64,000 nucleotides of DNA from Rhodoferax potami (GCF_032193805.1 NZ_JAVBIK010000001.1:1943001-2007000), one strand, 5' to 3'. Positions 43,237-54,741 are shown, counted from the stretch's first letter. The notes: generated by a model not told the origin, from the letters alone. Made by a program: numbers and translations.

Positions 43237-45407
43237 CTATTGCGGGATGAACCGCAACCGGTAGATCAGCGCGCTCTCCGCGTACATCCGTGGCAGCGGC
43301 AAGCCCACTGCGGCCAGCCACGCGCCGTGGGCGGTGGGCGGAAGGGCGGCTTGGGCACCGGCGGCCAGCGCGGCATCGTTGAGCGGGCTGCTGGTCCACT
43401 CGGGCGGGGTGGGGTCCAGCCGCTCGATGGTGTAGTGCGCCGCCGGGCGCAGCATGGGCAGGCGCAAGGGCGGCGTGTTGCGGTGGGTGGTGGGCGTGGT
43501 GCGGTACACCAGCAGCAGAATTTCGCTGGCACCGGCATCGCCATGCGCTTGCCAGACCACGCCGTCGCCCACCTCGCCCAGCCACACCTGGCCGGTGTGC
43601 AGGCGGTTGCGCAGCTGCTTGTACATGCCCACCCAGCGGCCCAGGGCCATGCGGTCCTCATCGCTCATGTGGCGCACGTCGGCCTCTATGCCAAGGTGCC
43701 CGCTCAACGCCACACCGGCACGGAAGTTCAGGCTCTGGCTGCGGCCGGTGGTGTGTGCGGGCGCGGGGCCGATGTGGGCGCCCAGAATCTCGGGCGGCAA
43801 AAACTGCAGCGCGCCACGCTGGATGGCCACGCGCGAGAGTGCGTCGTTGCAGTCGCTGGTCCAGACGCGGTGGGTGTGGGCGAGCACGCCCATGTCCAGC
43901 CGGGCGCCGCCAGAGGCGCAGCTTTCAATCTCCAGCTGCGGGTGGGCGGCGCGCACCCGGTCCACTAGCGCATACAGCGCGTGCACAAACCGGCGGTAGG
44001 CGGGGCGGCCCAGCGCGTCGCCAGCGGTGGTGAGGTCGCGGTTCATGTCCCACTTGAGGTAGGCAATCGGCACGTTGCTCAAGAGCGCGTGCAGTTTGGC
44101 AAACAGGTAGTCGGCCACCTCGGGGCGGGCTACGTCCAGCACCAGCTGGTTGCGCATGGTGAGCAGAGGGCGGCTTTCCAGCTGCAGCGCCCAGTCAGGG
44201 TGGGTGAGGAAGAGCTGGCTGTCGGGGTTGACCATTTCCGGCTCGACCCACAGGCCGAACTCCATGCCCAGCTGGTTCACATGGCGGGCCAGGGGTTGCA
44301 GGCCGTCGGGGTATTTGGCGGGGTCGGGCCACCAGTCGCCCAGGGCGGCGCGGTCGCTGTGGCGGCCCTGAAACCAGCCGTCGTCCAGTACAAAGCGCTC
44401 CACGCCCACGCTGGCGGCGGCTTCGGCCAGTGCGCGGATGTCGTCGGTGCGGTGGTCAAAGTACACCGCTTCCCAGGTGTTGAGGTGCACCGGGCGCGGG
44501 CGCATGCGGCCACCGGGCCAAGGCAGGCGGCTGCGCACGCTGGCGTGAAAGTTGGCGGCCAGGCCGTTCAGGCCCTGCACCGAGCAGCTGGCAAACAGGG
44601 TGGGCGTTTGCAGGCGCTCGCCTGCGCCCAAGCGCACTTCGCCGGGGGCCAGCCACTCGCCCATTTGCCATTGGTATTGCCCGTCGTGCAGCCATTCGAT
44701 GGCCTGGCGGTGGTTGCCTGACCACGCCAGGTGCGCGCCATACACCGTACCCACGTGTTCGGTGCTGCCGGGCGTGGTGACTACGGCACCGGGAAAGCTG
44801 TCGTGCGAGGTGCGGCCGCGCCGGTTCTCGCGCTGCCAGGTGCTGCGCGAGAGGGAATCCACCTGCAACTGAAATTCGTTGGCCCATTGGCCGGTGTAAG
44901 AGCGCACTGCCTGGGCGTTGCCGGGCAGCGGCACGGTGCCTGCGGTCAGCCAGTGCACGTCCAGTACATCGGGCCCGTCGTTCGCCAGGGTGCTGCTGAG
45001 CTGCAGCACATCGTGCGCGTCCAGCGCCATGTGCAGCGTGAGGCGCAGTTGCGCCACGCTATCAGTGAGGTGGATGGCAATGCGCTTGCCGGTGAGCAGG
45101 GTCTCCACCTCGCAATGGGTGAACTGTTGCGCAAACTGCTGGCCGCTACGGTGGGCCAGCAAGGCGCTTTGCATGTACCAGCCCACGCCGAAAGTGGGGG
45201 CCACGGTCAGCGGCTGGTCGAACTCCATGCTGCTGGGCGGGATGGCCCTGCCATCGCGCAGCGGAGCCAGGGGCACACAGTTGTCCGGCAGGCGTGGGCC
45301 CCAGTAGCGCCACAGCGGCGCCTCACCCGGGCGCACCTCCAGCACCACGCTGGTGTGGGTGCCATGCAGGGTGGTGAAGTTGGCAGAAGCCTCGGGTGCG
45401 TGGGTGC

Positions 45408-45411
<4 letters not shown>
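43237..45411 (-). CDS. Alpha-galactosidase, GH36
   Basis: A 724-residue GH36 enzyme. An N-terminal beta-sandwich (about 1-300) precedes a TIM barrel with the nucleophile Asp in [14 protein letters not shown] and the acid/base Asp in [25 protein letters not shown], then a small C-terminal beta domain. [32 protein letters not shown] is the conserved sugar-binding start of the barrel. There is no signal peptide, so it acts on imported alpha-galactosides such as melibiose or raffinose. Its ATG overlaps the ABC ATPase stop by 4 bp, and it is the last gene of the galactoside operon. Confidence 0.93.
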
Positions 45412-46508
<1,097 letters not shown>

Positions 46509-46534
46509 GTTCTATTCCTCGTCGACTCAGTAAT

Positions 46535-48781
46535 TTACGCGGCGTGCAGCGTCACGCGCTGCTCGCCCATGCGGCGGGTAGACACGCGCAGGGTGATGTC
46601 GCTCACCGCGCCAGTGGTTTCCAGCCAGAAGCCGGTGGTGCCGCCTTTGAGTGTGAGCAAGTCGGGGCCCAGCAGCTTGGCAGCACCGCTTACTTCGACA
46701 TGCACCACGTCGTCCATAAACGGCAGCAGGCGGCCTGCCTGGTCCAGCGCGCGCACGATGACGCGGGTGGCGTCTTTCTCATGGGCGTGCAATTGCGTGT
46801 CGTCCACTTCCACTTGCAGGGTGGTGGGCACCGGGTTGCCCGAGAGCTTGACGGTAGACACGGCTTTGCCGTTGATATAGCCGGTGACGGTGGCATCGCG
46901 CCACAGCATGCCCCAGGCGCCCAGGTCGTTCATGTTGACGTGGCGGCTGTCAAAGATGACCGGCGCGTGCGGCAGGTACGGGTACAGCGCGCGGTCAGGC
47001 TCGGCGCGTTTGGGTGCAAAGTCGCCCACTTGCAGTTCCACGTAGTCGCAGTTGGTCAGCACGATCAGGGGCAGTACTTCGCAGCGGTCTTTCTCGCCAC
47101 GGGCCCAATAGGTCACGGGTTGCAGCACCACTTGCTCGGCAGGGCTGCATTGGCTGGTGTAGCCCCAGGCGGCGAACTTGGGTTCGCGGAAGATGTCCAT
47201 CACGCCGTGGTGGCAGATGCGGTCGCCCGCGCCGAAGTCTTTGTGGGTGTTGTAGTCAAACATGCACCAGCCGATGGCGCCGCTGATGACCGGGTTTTCA
47301 TACGCCTTGTTCAGCACATCCAGATGCCGGCGCACATGCTCGGCCTGGCGGTCTTCGGGGTCGATGCGCTTGGTAGGGTACATGTGGCCGTTGAACTCGG
47401 TCACCAGGTAGGGCACCTCGTGGGCCAGGCCGGTCACCTGGCGGGGCTGGCGCAGCGGCGTGGGGGCAATGCCCTTCATCCACTCTGGGGGGGCCACGTG
47501 GCAGAAGTCGTTCACGGTGTACACGTCTTCCAGCAGCTCGCTGTTTTCGATGTAGCGCACGCCACCGGTCTGGCGGGTGGTGTCCAGGCTGCGGGCCATC
47601 GCGTTGGTGCGGGTGTAGAAGTCGTGGTTGTCCTGCGACTCGTTGATGCGCACGCCCCAGATGATGATGGAGGGGTGGTTCCAGTCGCGCTCGACCATGC
47701 GGCGCACGTTCTCCACCGACTCGTCCTGCCAGGCCTGGCCGCCGATGTGCTGCCAGCCCGGGATTTCTTCAAACACCAGCAGGCCGATTTCGTCGCAGCG
47801 GTCCAGAAAGTAGGTGGACTGCGGGTAGTGCGAGGTGCGCACCAGGTTGCACTTGAGCACGTCTTTCATGACGTCGGCGTCTTTGGCCTGGGCGCGCTGG
47901 CCCATGGCGTAGCCCACGTAGGGGTAGCTCTGGTGGCGGTTGAGGCCACGGATTTTGATCGGCTTGCCGTTGAGGAAAAAGCCCTCGGTGGTGAAGCGCG
48001 CGGTGCGGAAGCCAAAGCGGGTGCTGTGCTGGTCGCTGCCGGCGCTGGTGCTCAGCGTGACGCGGGCCATGTACAACACAGGGCTGTCCAGCTCCCACAG
48101 TGCGAGGCCGGCCAGTGATTCAAACGAAGCGCTGAACTCCGCGCCCGCCACGTCCACGGTTTGCTGGTGCAGCACGGCGCCATCCACACTGCACAGCTCC
48201 ACCAGTGCGGTGCCGGTGAAGGCCGCTTGCGTGGGGTTGGCCAGAAAGCCTTTAACGGTGACGCCCTTGGCGTCGCTCAGTTCGTTGGCGGTTTCGACCT
48301 TAATGTTCGCAATCGACACTGCGTCGGTCACTTGCAGCCACACATCGCGGTAAATGCCGGCGTAGGTCAGGTAGTCGATCTGGCCGCCGAAGGGGGGAAT
48401 CTCGGGGTTTTCGCTGCCGTCCACCTTCACGGTGATGAGGTTGTCGCCCTCTTTCAGCAAGCCAGTCAGGCGGGCGCTGAAAGGTGTGTAGCCATCTTTG
48501 TGCGCAGCCACTTGCTGGCCGTTGACCCAAACCACGCTGTTGGCCATGGCTCCGTCAAAGCGCAGGGCCACTTCGCGGCCGGCGAATGCAGGTTGCCAAG
48601 CCAGGGTGTACTGGTAGGCAAATTCCTTTTGAAAGCAGCGTTCGTCGAAGTAGGTCATGTCCATGTCGACGGCGTTGTGCGGCAGGCGCACAGCCTCGCC
48701 GGCAGCAGTTCCAGCGATCAGTTCAGACGAAAAAGAGGTGTGAAAGGTCCAGCCCGAGACGAGCTTGGTAACGGTACGCAT
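46535..48781 (-). CDS. Glycoside hydrolase family 2 (beta-galactosidase/glucuronidase type)
   Basis: A 748-residue enzyme with the GH2 order: sugar-binding jelly roll (about 1-160), immunoglobulin-like domain (about 165-265), TIM barrel (about 270-570), then a C-terminal beta region. The acid/base Glu is in IIIWGVRINESQDNHDFY, and the nucleophile is likely the Glu in PYLVTEFNGHMYPTKR. No signal peptide is visible, so it is cytoplasmic. A beta-galactosidase role fits the neighbouring alpha-galactosidase, but GH2 also includes beta-glucuronidases and mannosidases. Transcribed within the operon, after the permeases. Confidence 0.88.
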   Translation of the reverse strand: MRTVTKLVSGWTFHTSFSSELIAGTAAGEAVRLPHNAVDMDMTYFDERCFQKEFAYQYTLAWQPAFAGREVALRFDGAMANSVVWVNGQQVAAHKDGYTPFSARLTGLLKEGDNLITVKVDGSENPEIPPFGGQIDYLTYAGIYRDVWLQVTDAVSIANIKVETANELSDAKGVTVKGFLANPTQAAFTGTALVELCSVDGAVLHQQTVDVAGAEFSASFESLAGLALWELDSPVLYMARVTLSTSAGSDQHSTRFGFRTARFTTEGFFLNGKPIKIRGLNRHQSYPYVGYAMGQRAQAKDADVMKDVLKCNLVRTSHYPQSTYFLDRCDEIGLLVFEEIPGWQHIGGQAWQDESVENVRRMVERDWNHPSIIIWGVRINESQDNHDFYTRTNAMARSLDTTRQTGGVRYIENSELLEDVYTVNDFCHVAPPEWMKGIAPTPLRQPRQVTGLAHEVPYLVTEFNGHMYPTKRIDPEDRQAEHVRRHLDVLNKAYENPVISGAIGWCMFDYNTHKDFGAGDRICHHGVMDIFREPKFAAWGYTSQCSPAEQVVLQPVTYWARGEKDRCEVLPLIVLTNCDYVELQVGDFAPKRAEPDRALYPYLPHAPVIFDSRHVNMNDLGAWGMLWRDATVTGYINGKAVSTVKLSGNPVPTTLQVEVDDTQLHAHEKDATRVIVRALDQAGRLLPFMDDVVHVEVSGAAKLLGPDLLTLKGGTTGFWLETTGAVSDITLRVSTRRMGEQRVTLHAA

Positions 48782-48791
48782 GTGAAAAACC

Positions 48792-49610
48792 TTATTTGAC
48801 GGAGCCCAGCATGCCCTGTACGAACTGCCGTTGCATTGCGAAGAAGACGACCAGGGTGGGCAAGGTGGCCAGCATGGCCGCCAGCATGATCACGCCGAAG
48901 TCAGGAAAGTAGGCCGAGCCCAGCGAGGACAACACCAAAGTAATGGTTTTGAGCTCGGGGGACTGCAGCACGATGAGTGGCCAGAGGAAGTTGTTCCACG
49001 CCGCCATGAACACGATGATGAAGGCCGCCGCGTAGGTAGAGCGCATCACCGGCACATACACAAACAGGAAGATTTGCCACTCTTTGAGGCCGTCCAGACG
49101 CGCGGCTTCGCGTAGTTCGGGCGGGAAGGCTTTGGTGCTTTGGCGGAAGTAAAAGATGATGTAAGCCGAGGCCAGCGCCGGCAGGATGACGGCGAGGTGC
49201 GTGTCCAGCAAGTCAAACTGCGCCATCAGGATGAACAGCGGAATCATCAGCGCGGCGAACGGCACCATCAGCGTGAGCAGCATGCCGTTGTACAGGCGTT
49301 CGCGGGCCTTGGAGCTGAACACTTCAAAGCCGTAGCCCGCCAGGGACGAAATGAGCAGCGTGAAGAAGCCGCCGATGATGGCGATCTTTCCGGAGTTCCA
49401 GAAGACCTGGGCCACGTCAAAACTCTTGTTGAGTTTTTCGAAGTTCTCCAGCAGCGCGCTGCCGAAAGTGAACTTGCCCTTGGTGACATCCACCGACGCG
49501 TTGGTGGAGCTGATGACCATCCAGGCAAAGGGGAACAAGGAGACAAAGGCCATGACCCCCAGAAAGAGGTAGACGCCGGCCATGCGGAATTTTTCAGCCC
49601 AGTTGGTCAT
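48792..49610 (-). CDS. Sugar ABC transporter permease (MalG-like)
   Basis: A 272-residue permease with six predicted helices. The EAA loop is ELREAARLDGLKEWQIFLFVYVP, and the protein ends QRQFVQGMLGSVK, typical of MalG-type subunits. The ATG at 49610 begins 1 nt after the upstream permease stop (TGACATG), so translation is coupled; a longer opening to 49715 reads the other permease gene out of frame. It lies 10 nt before the GH2 gene. Confidence 0.92.
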   Translation of the reverse strand: MTNWAEKFRMAGVYLFLGVMAFVSLFPFAWMVISSTNASVDVTKGKFTFGSALLENFEKLNKSFDVAQVFWNSGKIAIIGGFFTLLISSLAGYGFEVFSSKARERLYNGMLLTLMVPFAALMIPLFILMAQFDLLDTHLAVILPALASAYIIFYFRQSTKAFPPELREAARLDGLKEWQIFLFVYVPVMRSTYAAAFIIVFMAAWNNFLWPLIVLQSPELKTITLVLSSLGSAYFPDFGVIMLAAMLATLPTLVVFFAMQRQFVQGMLGSVK

Positions 49611-49611
49611 G

Positions 49612-50508
49612 TCAGTTGCGCTCCCGGGCGGCATAAAACTGGATGGCGGCCAGTGCGGCAACCAGCAACACGATGACGTAAGACACCGTGGCGGCATAGC
49701 CGAAGTTGGGCACAAACTTGAACGACAGGTTGTAGATGTACATGGACAGCGTGAGCGTGTTGTCGGAGAACACGGTGCCCACGGTGGTGATGTTCATGGG
49801 TTCATCAAACAACTGCAGGGTGCCGATGGTGGAGGTCACCGTGGTGAACAGAATCACCGGCTTCAGATTGGGGATGGTGATGGACACAAACCGGCGGTAG
49901 GCCGAGATGCCATCAATACGGGCAGCCTCGTAGATCGACTTGTCGATGTTCTGCATGGCCGCGAGATAGAAGATCATGTTGTAGCCGGTCCAGCGCCAAG
50001 TGATGGCGATGATGATGACCACCTTGGACCAGAACGGGTCGTTGAGCCAGGGAATAGGCTCACCGATGAGGCCCAGCCACGCCAGCGCGTGGTTGACCAG
50101 GCCGTCATACGAAAACATGCTCTTGAACACCACCGAGTACGCCACCAGCGAGGTTACGCAGGGCAGAAAGACTGCCGTGCGCAACAGCCCGCGAAAGCGC
50201 AGGTTCGGCATGTTGAGGCAACTGGCCATGACCAGTGCCAGCAACAGCATGATGGGTACCTGAATCACCAGAAAGATGCAGGTGTTTTGCAGCGCCTTGA
50301 GAAAGACCGGATCACTGGCCAGGCGCACCACGTTGCCCATGCCTACGAACTCGACGACCGTCCCCTGCCCCGCGTGCAGGGACATCCACAGCGAGCGCAC
50401 GATCGGGTAGGCCATGAAGACCCCGATCAGCCCGAGGGCGACGGAAACAAATAGCCAACCGTTGACGTCGTAGAAACGCCGGTAGCTGGTCGTGGGCTTG
50501 GGCGCCAT
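49612..50508 (-). CDS. Sugar ABC transporter permease (MalF-like)
   Basis: A 298-residue permease with six helices, the first at about 17-40 (LFVSVALGLIGVFMAYPIV). The EAA loop is YEAARIDGISAYRRFVSITIPNLKPV. It partners the MalG-like protein encoded immediately downstream and the binding protein encoded upstream (50539-51825). Confidence 0.92.
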   Translation of the reverse strand: MAPKPTTSYRRFYDVNGWLFVSVALGLIGVFMAYPIVRSLWMSLHAGQGTVVEFVGMGNVVRLASDPVFLKALQNTCIFLVIQVPIMLLLALVMASCLNMPNLRFRGLLRTAVFLPCVTSLVAYSVVFKSMFSYDGLVNHALAWLGLIGEPIPWLNDPFWSKVVIIIAITWRWTGYNMIFYLAAMQNIDKSIYEAARIDGISAYRRFVSITIPNLKPVILFTTVTSTIGTLQLFDEPMNITTVGTVFSDNTLTLSMYIYNLSFKFVPNFGYAATVSYVIVLLVAALAAIQFYAARERN

Positions 50509-50538
50509 GGTGCTCCTTGGGTGCAGTGTTGCCGGGTC

Positions 50539-51825
50539 TTACTTGATTTGCGAGGCGAGTTGGTTGTGGATGTTTTCCAAAGCCTTCTCGACAGGCATGC
50601 CTTGTGCCAGGCCTGGCAGTTGGGCTGCCACGGCAGCGTCACCTTCGGCGGTGTAGATGCCGTAGTTCACGCTAGGCACCTTGCTCATCCAGTCGCTGTA
50701 TTTCTGCCATACCTTGTCGCCACCGAAGAAGGGGTCGGCTTCAGAGTAAGCCTTGCCATTGCGTGAGGCCAACAAGGAGCCCACCGCACCGCGGGATTGC
50801 AGAATGGTCTGGTAGAAGTCCACATCCTTGGCGTAGATCTGGTTCAGGAAGTCGGCAGCCGCCGCTTTTTCTTTGCCAGCGGCCAGCACATACCAGCTGG
50901 ATCCGCCCAGGTTGGATGCGTTGGTGGAGCCAGGCACATTCAGGCGGGGTGTGGCAGCCACAGCCCATTTGCCGGACTGGCTGGCTTCCGCCTTCACGGA
51001 GCCGGTGATCCACACGCCGGTGATCACGGAGGCCACGTCACCCTTGTTCAGCGCGCCGACCCACTCGCCCCAGCCGGAGGTGGGCTTGTAAACGCCGGTC
51101 TTCATGAACTTGACCTGGGTTTCCAGCGCGGCCTTCAGGGCGGGGTTGTTCTTGATGTCGAGCTTGCCGTCTTTGTCAAAGTACCAGCGGCCTGCGGACT
51201 GCATCATGATGCGGATGCTGGCGATGTCTTGCGGGTCCATGGCGAACATCTTCTTGCCGGTCTTGGCTTCGACTTGCTTGCCGATTTCCAGGTAACGGTC
51301 CCAGGTGATGTTCTGCATGTCCTTGTCGGTGAAGCCCGCCTGCTTGATCAGGTCGCTGCGGTAGTACATGCCGGTGGTGCCAGTGTCAAAAGGCAGGCCG
51401 TAGACCTTGCCGCCCATGGTCATCAGGTTGACCTTGTAGTTGGCAAACGCCTTGTGGTCCACCTTGCCGGACAGGGATTCAAACGCGCCGGGGAAAGAGC
51501 GCAGGTACTTGGGGGCGTTGTAGTCTTCGACCAGCACGATGTCGGGCAGGTTCTTGGTCACGCCGGAGGCCAGAGTGGTTTGCAGTTTTTGCTCCACATC
51601 GGCTTTGGCCATGTCCACGATCTTGAAGGTCACGCCGGGGTTCTTGGCGGTGTAACGCTTGGCCGCCTCTTGCATGATGGCGATGTTGAAGTTCGGGTCC
51701 CACGCCCAGATGGTGACTTCGCCGGCATTGGCGGCGTGGCTGGTCATCAGGCCGGTGGTGCCCAGGGCCAGGCCCATCATGGCTGCTGCAGTGCTGCGGA
51801 TCGTGAAGCGTTTGGCGAAATTCAT
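50539..51825 (-). CDS. Sugar ABC transporter substrate-binding protein
   Basis: A 428-residue periplasmic binding protein of the MalE/UgpB class. The signal peptide MNFAKRFTIRSTAAAMMGLALG runs to about SHAANA. The mature part opens GEVTIWAWDPNFNIAIMQEAAKRY, with NLPDIVLVEDYNAPKYL and GLPFDTGTTGMYYRSDLIKQAG as family landmarks. ATG 51825 has AGGAAG 8-13 nt upstream; ATG at 51876 would bury the signal peptide. First gene of the operon, probably repressed by the LacI-type protein through sites at 52009 and 52112. Galactosides are the expected ligands, given the GH36 and GH2 genes. Confidence 0.92.
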   Translation of the reverse strand: MNFAKRFTIRSTAAAMMGLALGTTGLMTSHAANAGEVTIWAWDPNFNIAIMQEAAKRYTAKNPGVTFKIVDMAKADVEQKLQTTLASGVTKNLPDIVLVEDYNAPKYLRSFPGAFESLSGKVDHKAFANYKVNLMTMGGKVYGLPFDTGTTGMYYRSDLIKQAGFTDKDMQNITWDRYLEIGKQVEAKTGKKMFAMDPQDIASIRIMMQSAGRWYFDKDGKLDIKNNPALKAALETQVKFMKTGVYKPTSGWGEWVGALNKGDVASVITGVWITGSVKAEASQSGKWAVAATPRLNVPGSTNASNLGGSSWYVLAAGKEKAAAADFLNQIYAKDVDFYQTILQSRGAVGSLLASRNGKAYSEADPFFGGDKVWQKYSDWMSKVPSVNYGIYTAEGDAAVAAQLPGLAQGMPVEKALENIHNQLASQIK

Positions 51826-52008
51826 AGTCTGTCTTCCTGTTGATATGGGGTCAGGCGCGTGGTGCACGGGGTGCACCGTAGCACGCGTTTCTGTTGTCTC
51901 CAGAGTCCTGAGCCTGCCTTTTGAAAGGGGCGGGCCTGGCTCTGCCTTTGTGAATGAAACCAGAGTGTGTGGCGTTTAATCCTTGTACCGGCTGGCGTCC
52001 TTTCGTAA

Positions 52009-52024
52009 ATTTAAGCGGTTAAAT
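52009..52024. promoter_or_regulatory. LacI-type operator O1
   Basis: ATTTAA-GCGG-TTAAAT: perfect 6-bp arms around a central CG, the usual LacI/GalR layout. The same 16-mer recurs at 52112. Confidence 0.8.
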
Positions 52025-52111
52025 TTCTGACTGAAACACATGCCGATATTCGCACCGCCACCGGTCCGGCAGGGCTTGCAGACCCGCCGGGGAGACATCC
52101 GTTAAATAGAA

Positions 52112-52127
52112 ATTTAAGCGGTTAAAT
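52112..52127. promoter_or_regulatory. LacI-type operator O2
   Basis: Identical 16-mer to the site at 52009. The 103-bp distance is close to ten helical turns, which suits repression by DNA looping. Confidence 0.8.
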
Positions 52128-52244
52128 CCGACAATTTTTGTAGTATACCTATGGGTATTGCAGAAAAAACACTGGACTAGGGTATGTCCTAGGATTCAAA
52201 AAAACGTATCGAACGATGCCAATTCACATGAAAACCTTGCCTTT

Positions 52245-53265
52245 ATGGCCACATTGAGCGAAGTCGCCCGTCTGGCCGGGGTCACCACGGCCACCGTGTC
52301 CAATGTGCTGCGCAACACCCAGAAGGTGAAGCCCGCCACGGTGCAAAAAGTGCAAGACGCAATTGCTGCGACCGGTTACCGCCCCAATCTCATGGCGCGG
52401 GCGCTGGCCGAGGGCAAGTCGTCGATGGTGGCGCTGGTGCTGCCCGATATCAACAACCCCTTCTACCCCGAGTTCGTGCGGGTGGCCGAGCGGGTGGCGC
52501 GCAACCGCAACTACTTTTTGATGGTGTGTAACACCGACGAACGGCCCGACATCGGCCGCGCCTATCTGCACCAGATCGCCGGGCACTTTGGCTGACGGCG
52601 TGCTGGTGCTGCACACCGGTATCAGTGCGGACGACATCAATGAGCTCAAAACCCGCCGCTCGCCCATCGTGCTGGCGTCGGAAGAGCATGTGGACCTGGC
52701 CGACCGTATTCCGCACGTGGTGGTGAACTTTCACCGCGCGGGTGAAATTGCCGGCCAGCACCTCCTGGCGTTGGGTCACACGCGGATTGGCGCCATTGTG
52801 GGTTGCGGCCTCGAGGGTATGCAGCTCGGGCGCCTGAATGGGTTCAAGGGCGCACTGGCTTCTGCCGGCATCACCGTGGACGATGCGCTGGTGCGCAACG
52901 TCAGCGATACCGTGGCCGGGGGCCATGAGGCTACCGACTCACTGCTGGAGCAGCACCCCGACCTGACCGCCATTTTTTGCACCAACGACCTGATGGCCTA
53001 TGGCGCCAGCCAGGCGCTGGCAGACCGCAACATCCGGATTCCGCAAGACATCTCGCTGATCGGCATTACCGACATCCAACTCGCACGCGACATGCGCCCC
53101 GCCCTCACCACGGTGGCGCTGGGCATCGAGCAGGTGGCGACCATGTCCATCAACCTGTTGCTGGACCTGATTGAAAACCCGCAGCACGAACCGACCATCA
53201 TGCATGTGCCCGACCCGGTGCTGGTGGTGCGCGCTTCGACCGGACCGGTACGCAGCGCGCCTTAA
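52245..53265 (+). pseudogene. LacI-family regulator, frameshifted
   Basis: The start MATLSEVARLAGVTTATVSNVLRNTQKVKPATVQKVQDAI is a complete LacI HTH with hinge helix, and the ligand-binding domain begins VALVLPDINNPFYPEFVRVAERVA. The first frame stops at 52595 after YLHQIAGHFG. The second frame continues LADGVLVLHTGISADDINELK to 53265 with a normal LacI ending. Removing one G from GGG at 52581-52583 joins them as IAGTLADGVLVL, the expected family sequence. So it is either a one-base insertion that inactivates the repressor or a sequencing error. The truncated 117-residue product would keep DNA-binding but lose most of the sensor. Confidence 0.85.
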
Positions 53266-53267
53266 AG

Positions 53268-54737
53268 CTAAGCGCTGGCTAGTCGCTGCTGGGCTGCCGC
53301 TAGCACAGCGTCCAGCAGCATCTGCAGATCTTCCTGCCGGGTGCGGTGGTTCACCAGTGCCACGCGGATGGCGAGCACCCCACCAATGCGCGTGGTAGAT
53401 GACACCGCGACGCCGGACTCCTGCACATCGGCCACGATGTCGGCGTTCAGCGCGTCCAGGTCCACCCCTGGCGCTTTCACCCGAAAACACACCACATTGA
53501 GTGTCACGGGTGCCAGCCGTTCTAACTGCGGCTCAGCGTCCACACAGCGGGCCAGGTGCTGCGCCAGGCTGCAATTGTGGGCCACCACCTGCCCCAGTTT
53601 GGCTGCGCCATAGGTTTTGAGTGTCATCCAGACTTTGAGCGCACGGAACCCGCGCGACAGGTCGGGCCCGAAGTCGGTGGGCCACGGCTGGTTGCCCGCC
53701 ATCCCGCGCACGCTGCGTTGCAGATAGGCCGGTTGGCTGGCAAAGGTGGCAGCGTGCAGCGCGGCATCGCGCACCACAATGCAGCCCGCGTCGTAAGGCA
53801 CTTGCGCCCATTTATGAAAATCAAAGGCCACCGAGTCCGCCTCGCTCAGGCCTTGCACCAGCGGGCGCTGCGCGGGCGAAAGCATGGCTAGCGCACCGTA
53901 GGCGGCGTCTACATGAAACCACAGGCCTTGTGTGCGCGCCAGTGCCGCCAGGGCCGACAAGTCGTCTACCGCGCCGGTATCTACCGTGCCCGCGCAGCCC
54001 ACCACCATAAAGGGGTGCAGGCCGGCGGCCGTGTCTTGCGCAATGGCGGCTTGCAGGGCGTGCAGGTCGATGCGGTGCTGTGCGTCTACACCGATCAGGC
54101 GCAGTGCATCGCTGCCCAGGCCGGCCATGTCCATGGCGCGGGCCACACAGTTGTGGGCTTCGACCGAGGTGTAGGCTACCAGCCGGCGGCCCTGCAGCCC
54201 GGTCCGTCGCACGTCGGTGCCTAGCGCCCGCGTGCGCGCCACCAGCACGGCAATCAGATTGGCCATGGAGGTGCCGGTGACCAGCACACCACTGGCATCC
54301 TGCGGGAAACCCAGCATCTCAGCCGCCCAGCGGATCACTTGGCGCTCCACCTCAATCGGTGCGTGGTCGCGCCCGCCCAAGTTGGGGTTGGTAGCGGCGG
54401 CCAGTAGTTCGGCCAACATGCCCACCGGGTTGCCCCCGCCCTGCACCCAGCCCATGAAGCGGGGGTGGCTGTTGCCGCTGCCGTAGGGCTGCACCAGAGT
54501 TTGAAAGTCCTGGTACACCGCATCCAGGTCGCCGGGCTCAGTAGGTAGGGCACCGCCCCGCAGAGCTTGGCGCGCCGCTGGTGGCATGGGCTGCCACACG
54601 GGTGCTTCGCGCAGGCCGGCCAACATGTCAACCATGTCATCGAGCATCCGGTGGCCCATCTGCCGCACCGAATTCCAGTCGGTCGGGTCCAGGCTATCGG
54701 CGGAGGTTTGGAACGGGGGCTGCGTTGTCGCCGTCAC
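53268..54737 (-). CDS. PLP-dependent decarboxylase (aromatic-L-amino-acid decarboxylase type)
   Basis: A 489-residue fold-type I group II decarboxylase. The PLP lysine is in VAFDFHKWAQVPYDAG, the phosphate/ring contacts in GTSMANLIAVLVAR and FHVDAAYGALAML, and the N-terminal NSHPRFMGWVQGGGNPVGMLAELLAAATNPN is conserved in DDC-like enzymes. The substrate is unknown; tyrosine, tryptophan, phenylalanine or other amino acids are possible. GTG 54737, 4 nt after the RidA stop, is favoured over TTG 54767, which overlaps ridA. Coupling with RidA suggests that reactive imine or enamine by-products are handled. Confidence 0.87.
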   Translation of the reverse strand: MTATTQPPFQTSADSLDPTDWNSVRQMGHRMLDDMVDMLAGLREAPVWQPMPPAARQALRGGALPTEPGDLDAVYQDFQTLVQPYGSGNSHPRFMGWVQGGGNPVGMLAELLAAATNPNLGGRDHAPIEVERQVIRWAAEMLGFPQDASGVLVTGTSMANLIAVLVARTRALGTDVRRTGLQGRRLVAYTSVEAHNCVARAMDMAGLGSDALRLIGVDAQHRIDLHALQAAIAQDTAAGLHPFMVVGCAGTVDTGAVDDLSALAALARTQGLWFHVDAAYGALAMLSPAQRPLVQGLSEADSVAFDFHKWAQVPYDAGCIVVRDAALHAATFASQPAYLQRSVRGMAGNQPWPTDFGPDLSRGFRALKVWMTLKTYGAAKLGQVVAHNCSLAQHLARCVDAEPQLERLAPVTLNVVCFRVKAPGVDLDALNADIVADVQESGVAVSSTTRIGGVLAIRVALVNHRTRQEDLQMLLDAVLAAAQQRLASA

Positions 54738-54741
54738 GAGC

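Larger units (their letters stand above)
51826..52244. promoter_or_regulatory. Divergent control region of the galactoside operon and lacI-type gene
   Basis: 419 bp with no gene. It holds two identical LacI-type operators (52009-52024 and 52112-52127) 103 bp apart, each ATTTAAGCGGTTAAAT. A partial GTTAAAT lies at 52101-52107. Promoters for both directions must lie here; A/T-rich TAGTATACCTATG (52141-52153) could be the regulator's -10 region. Confidence 0.7.
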
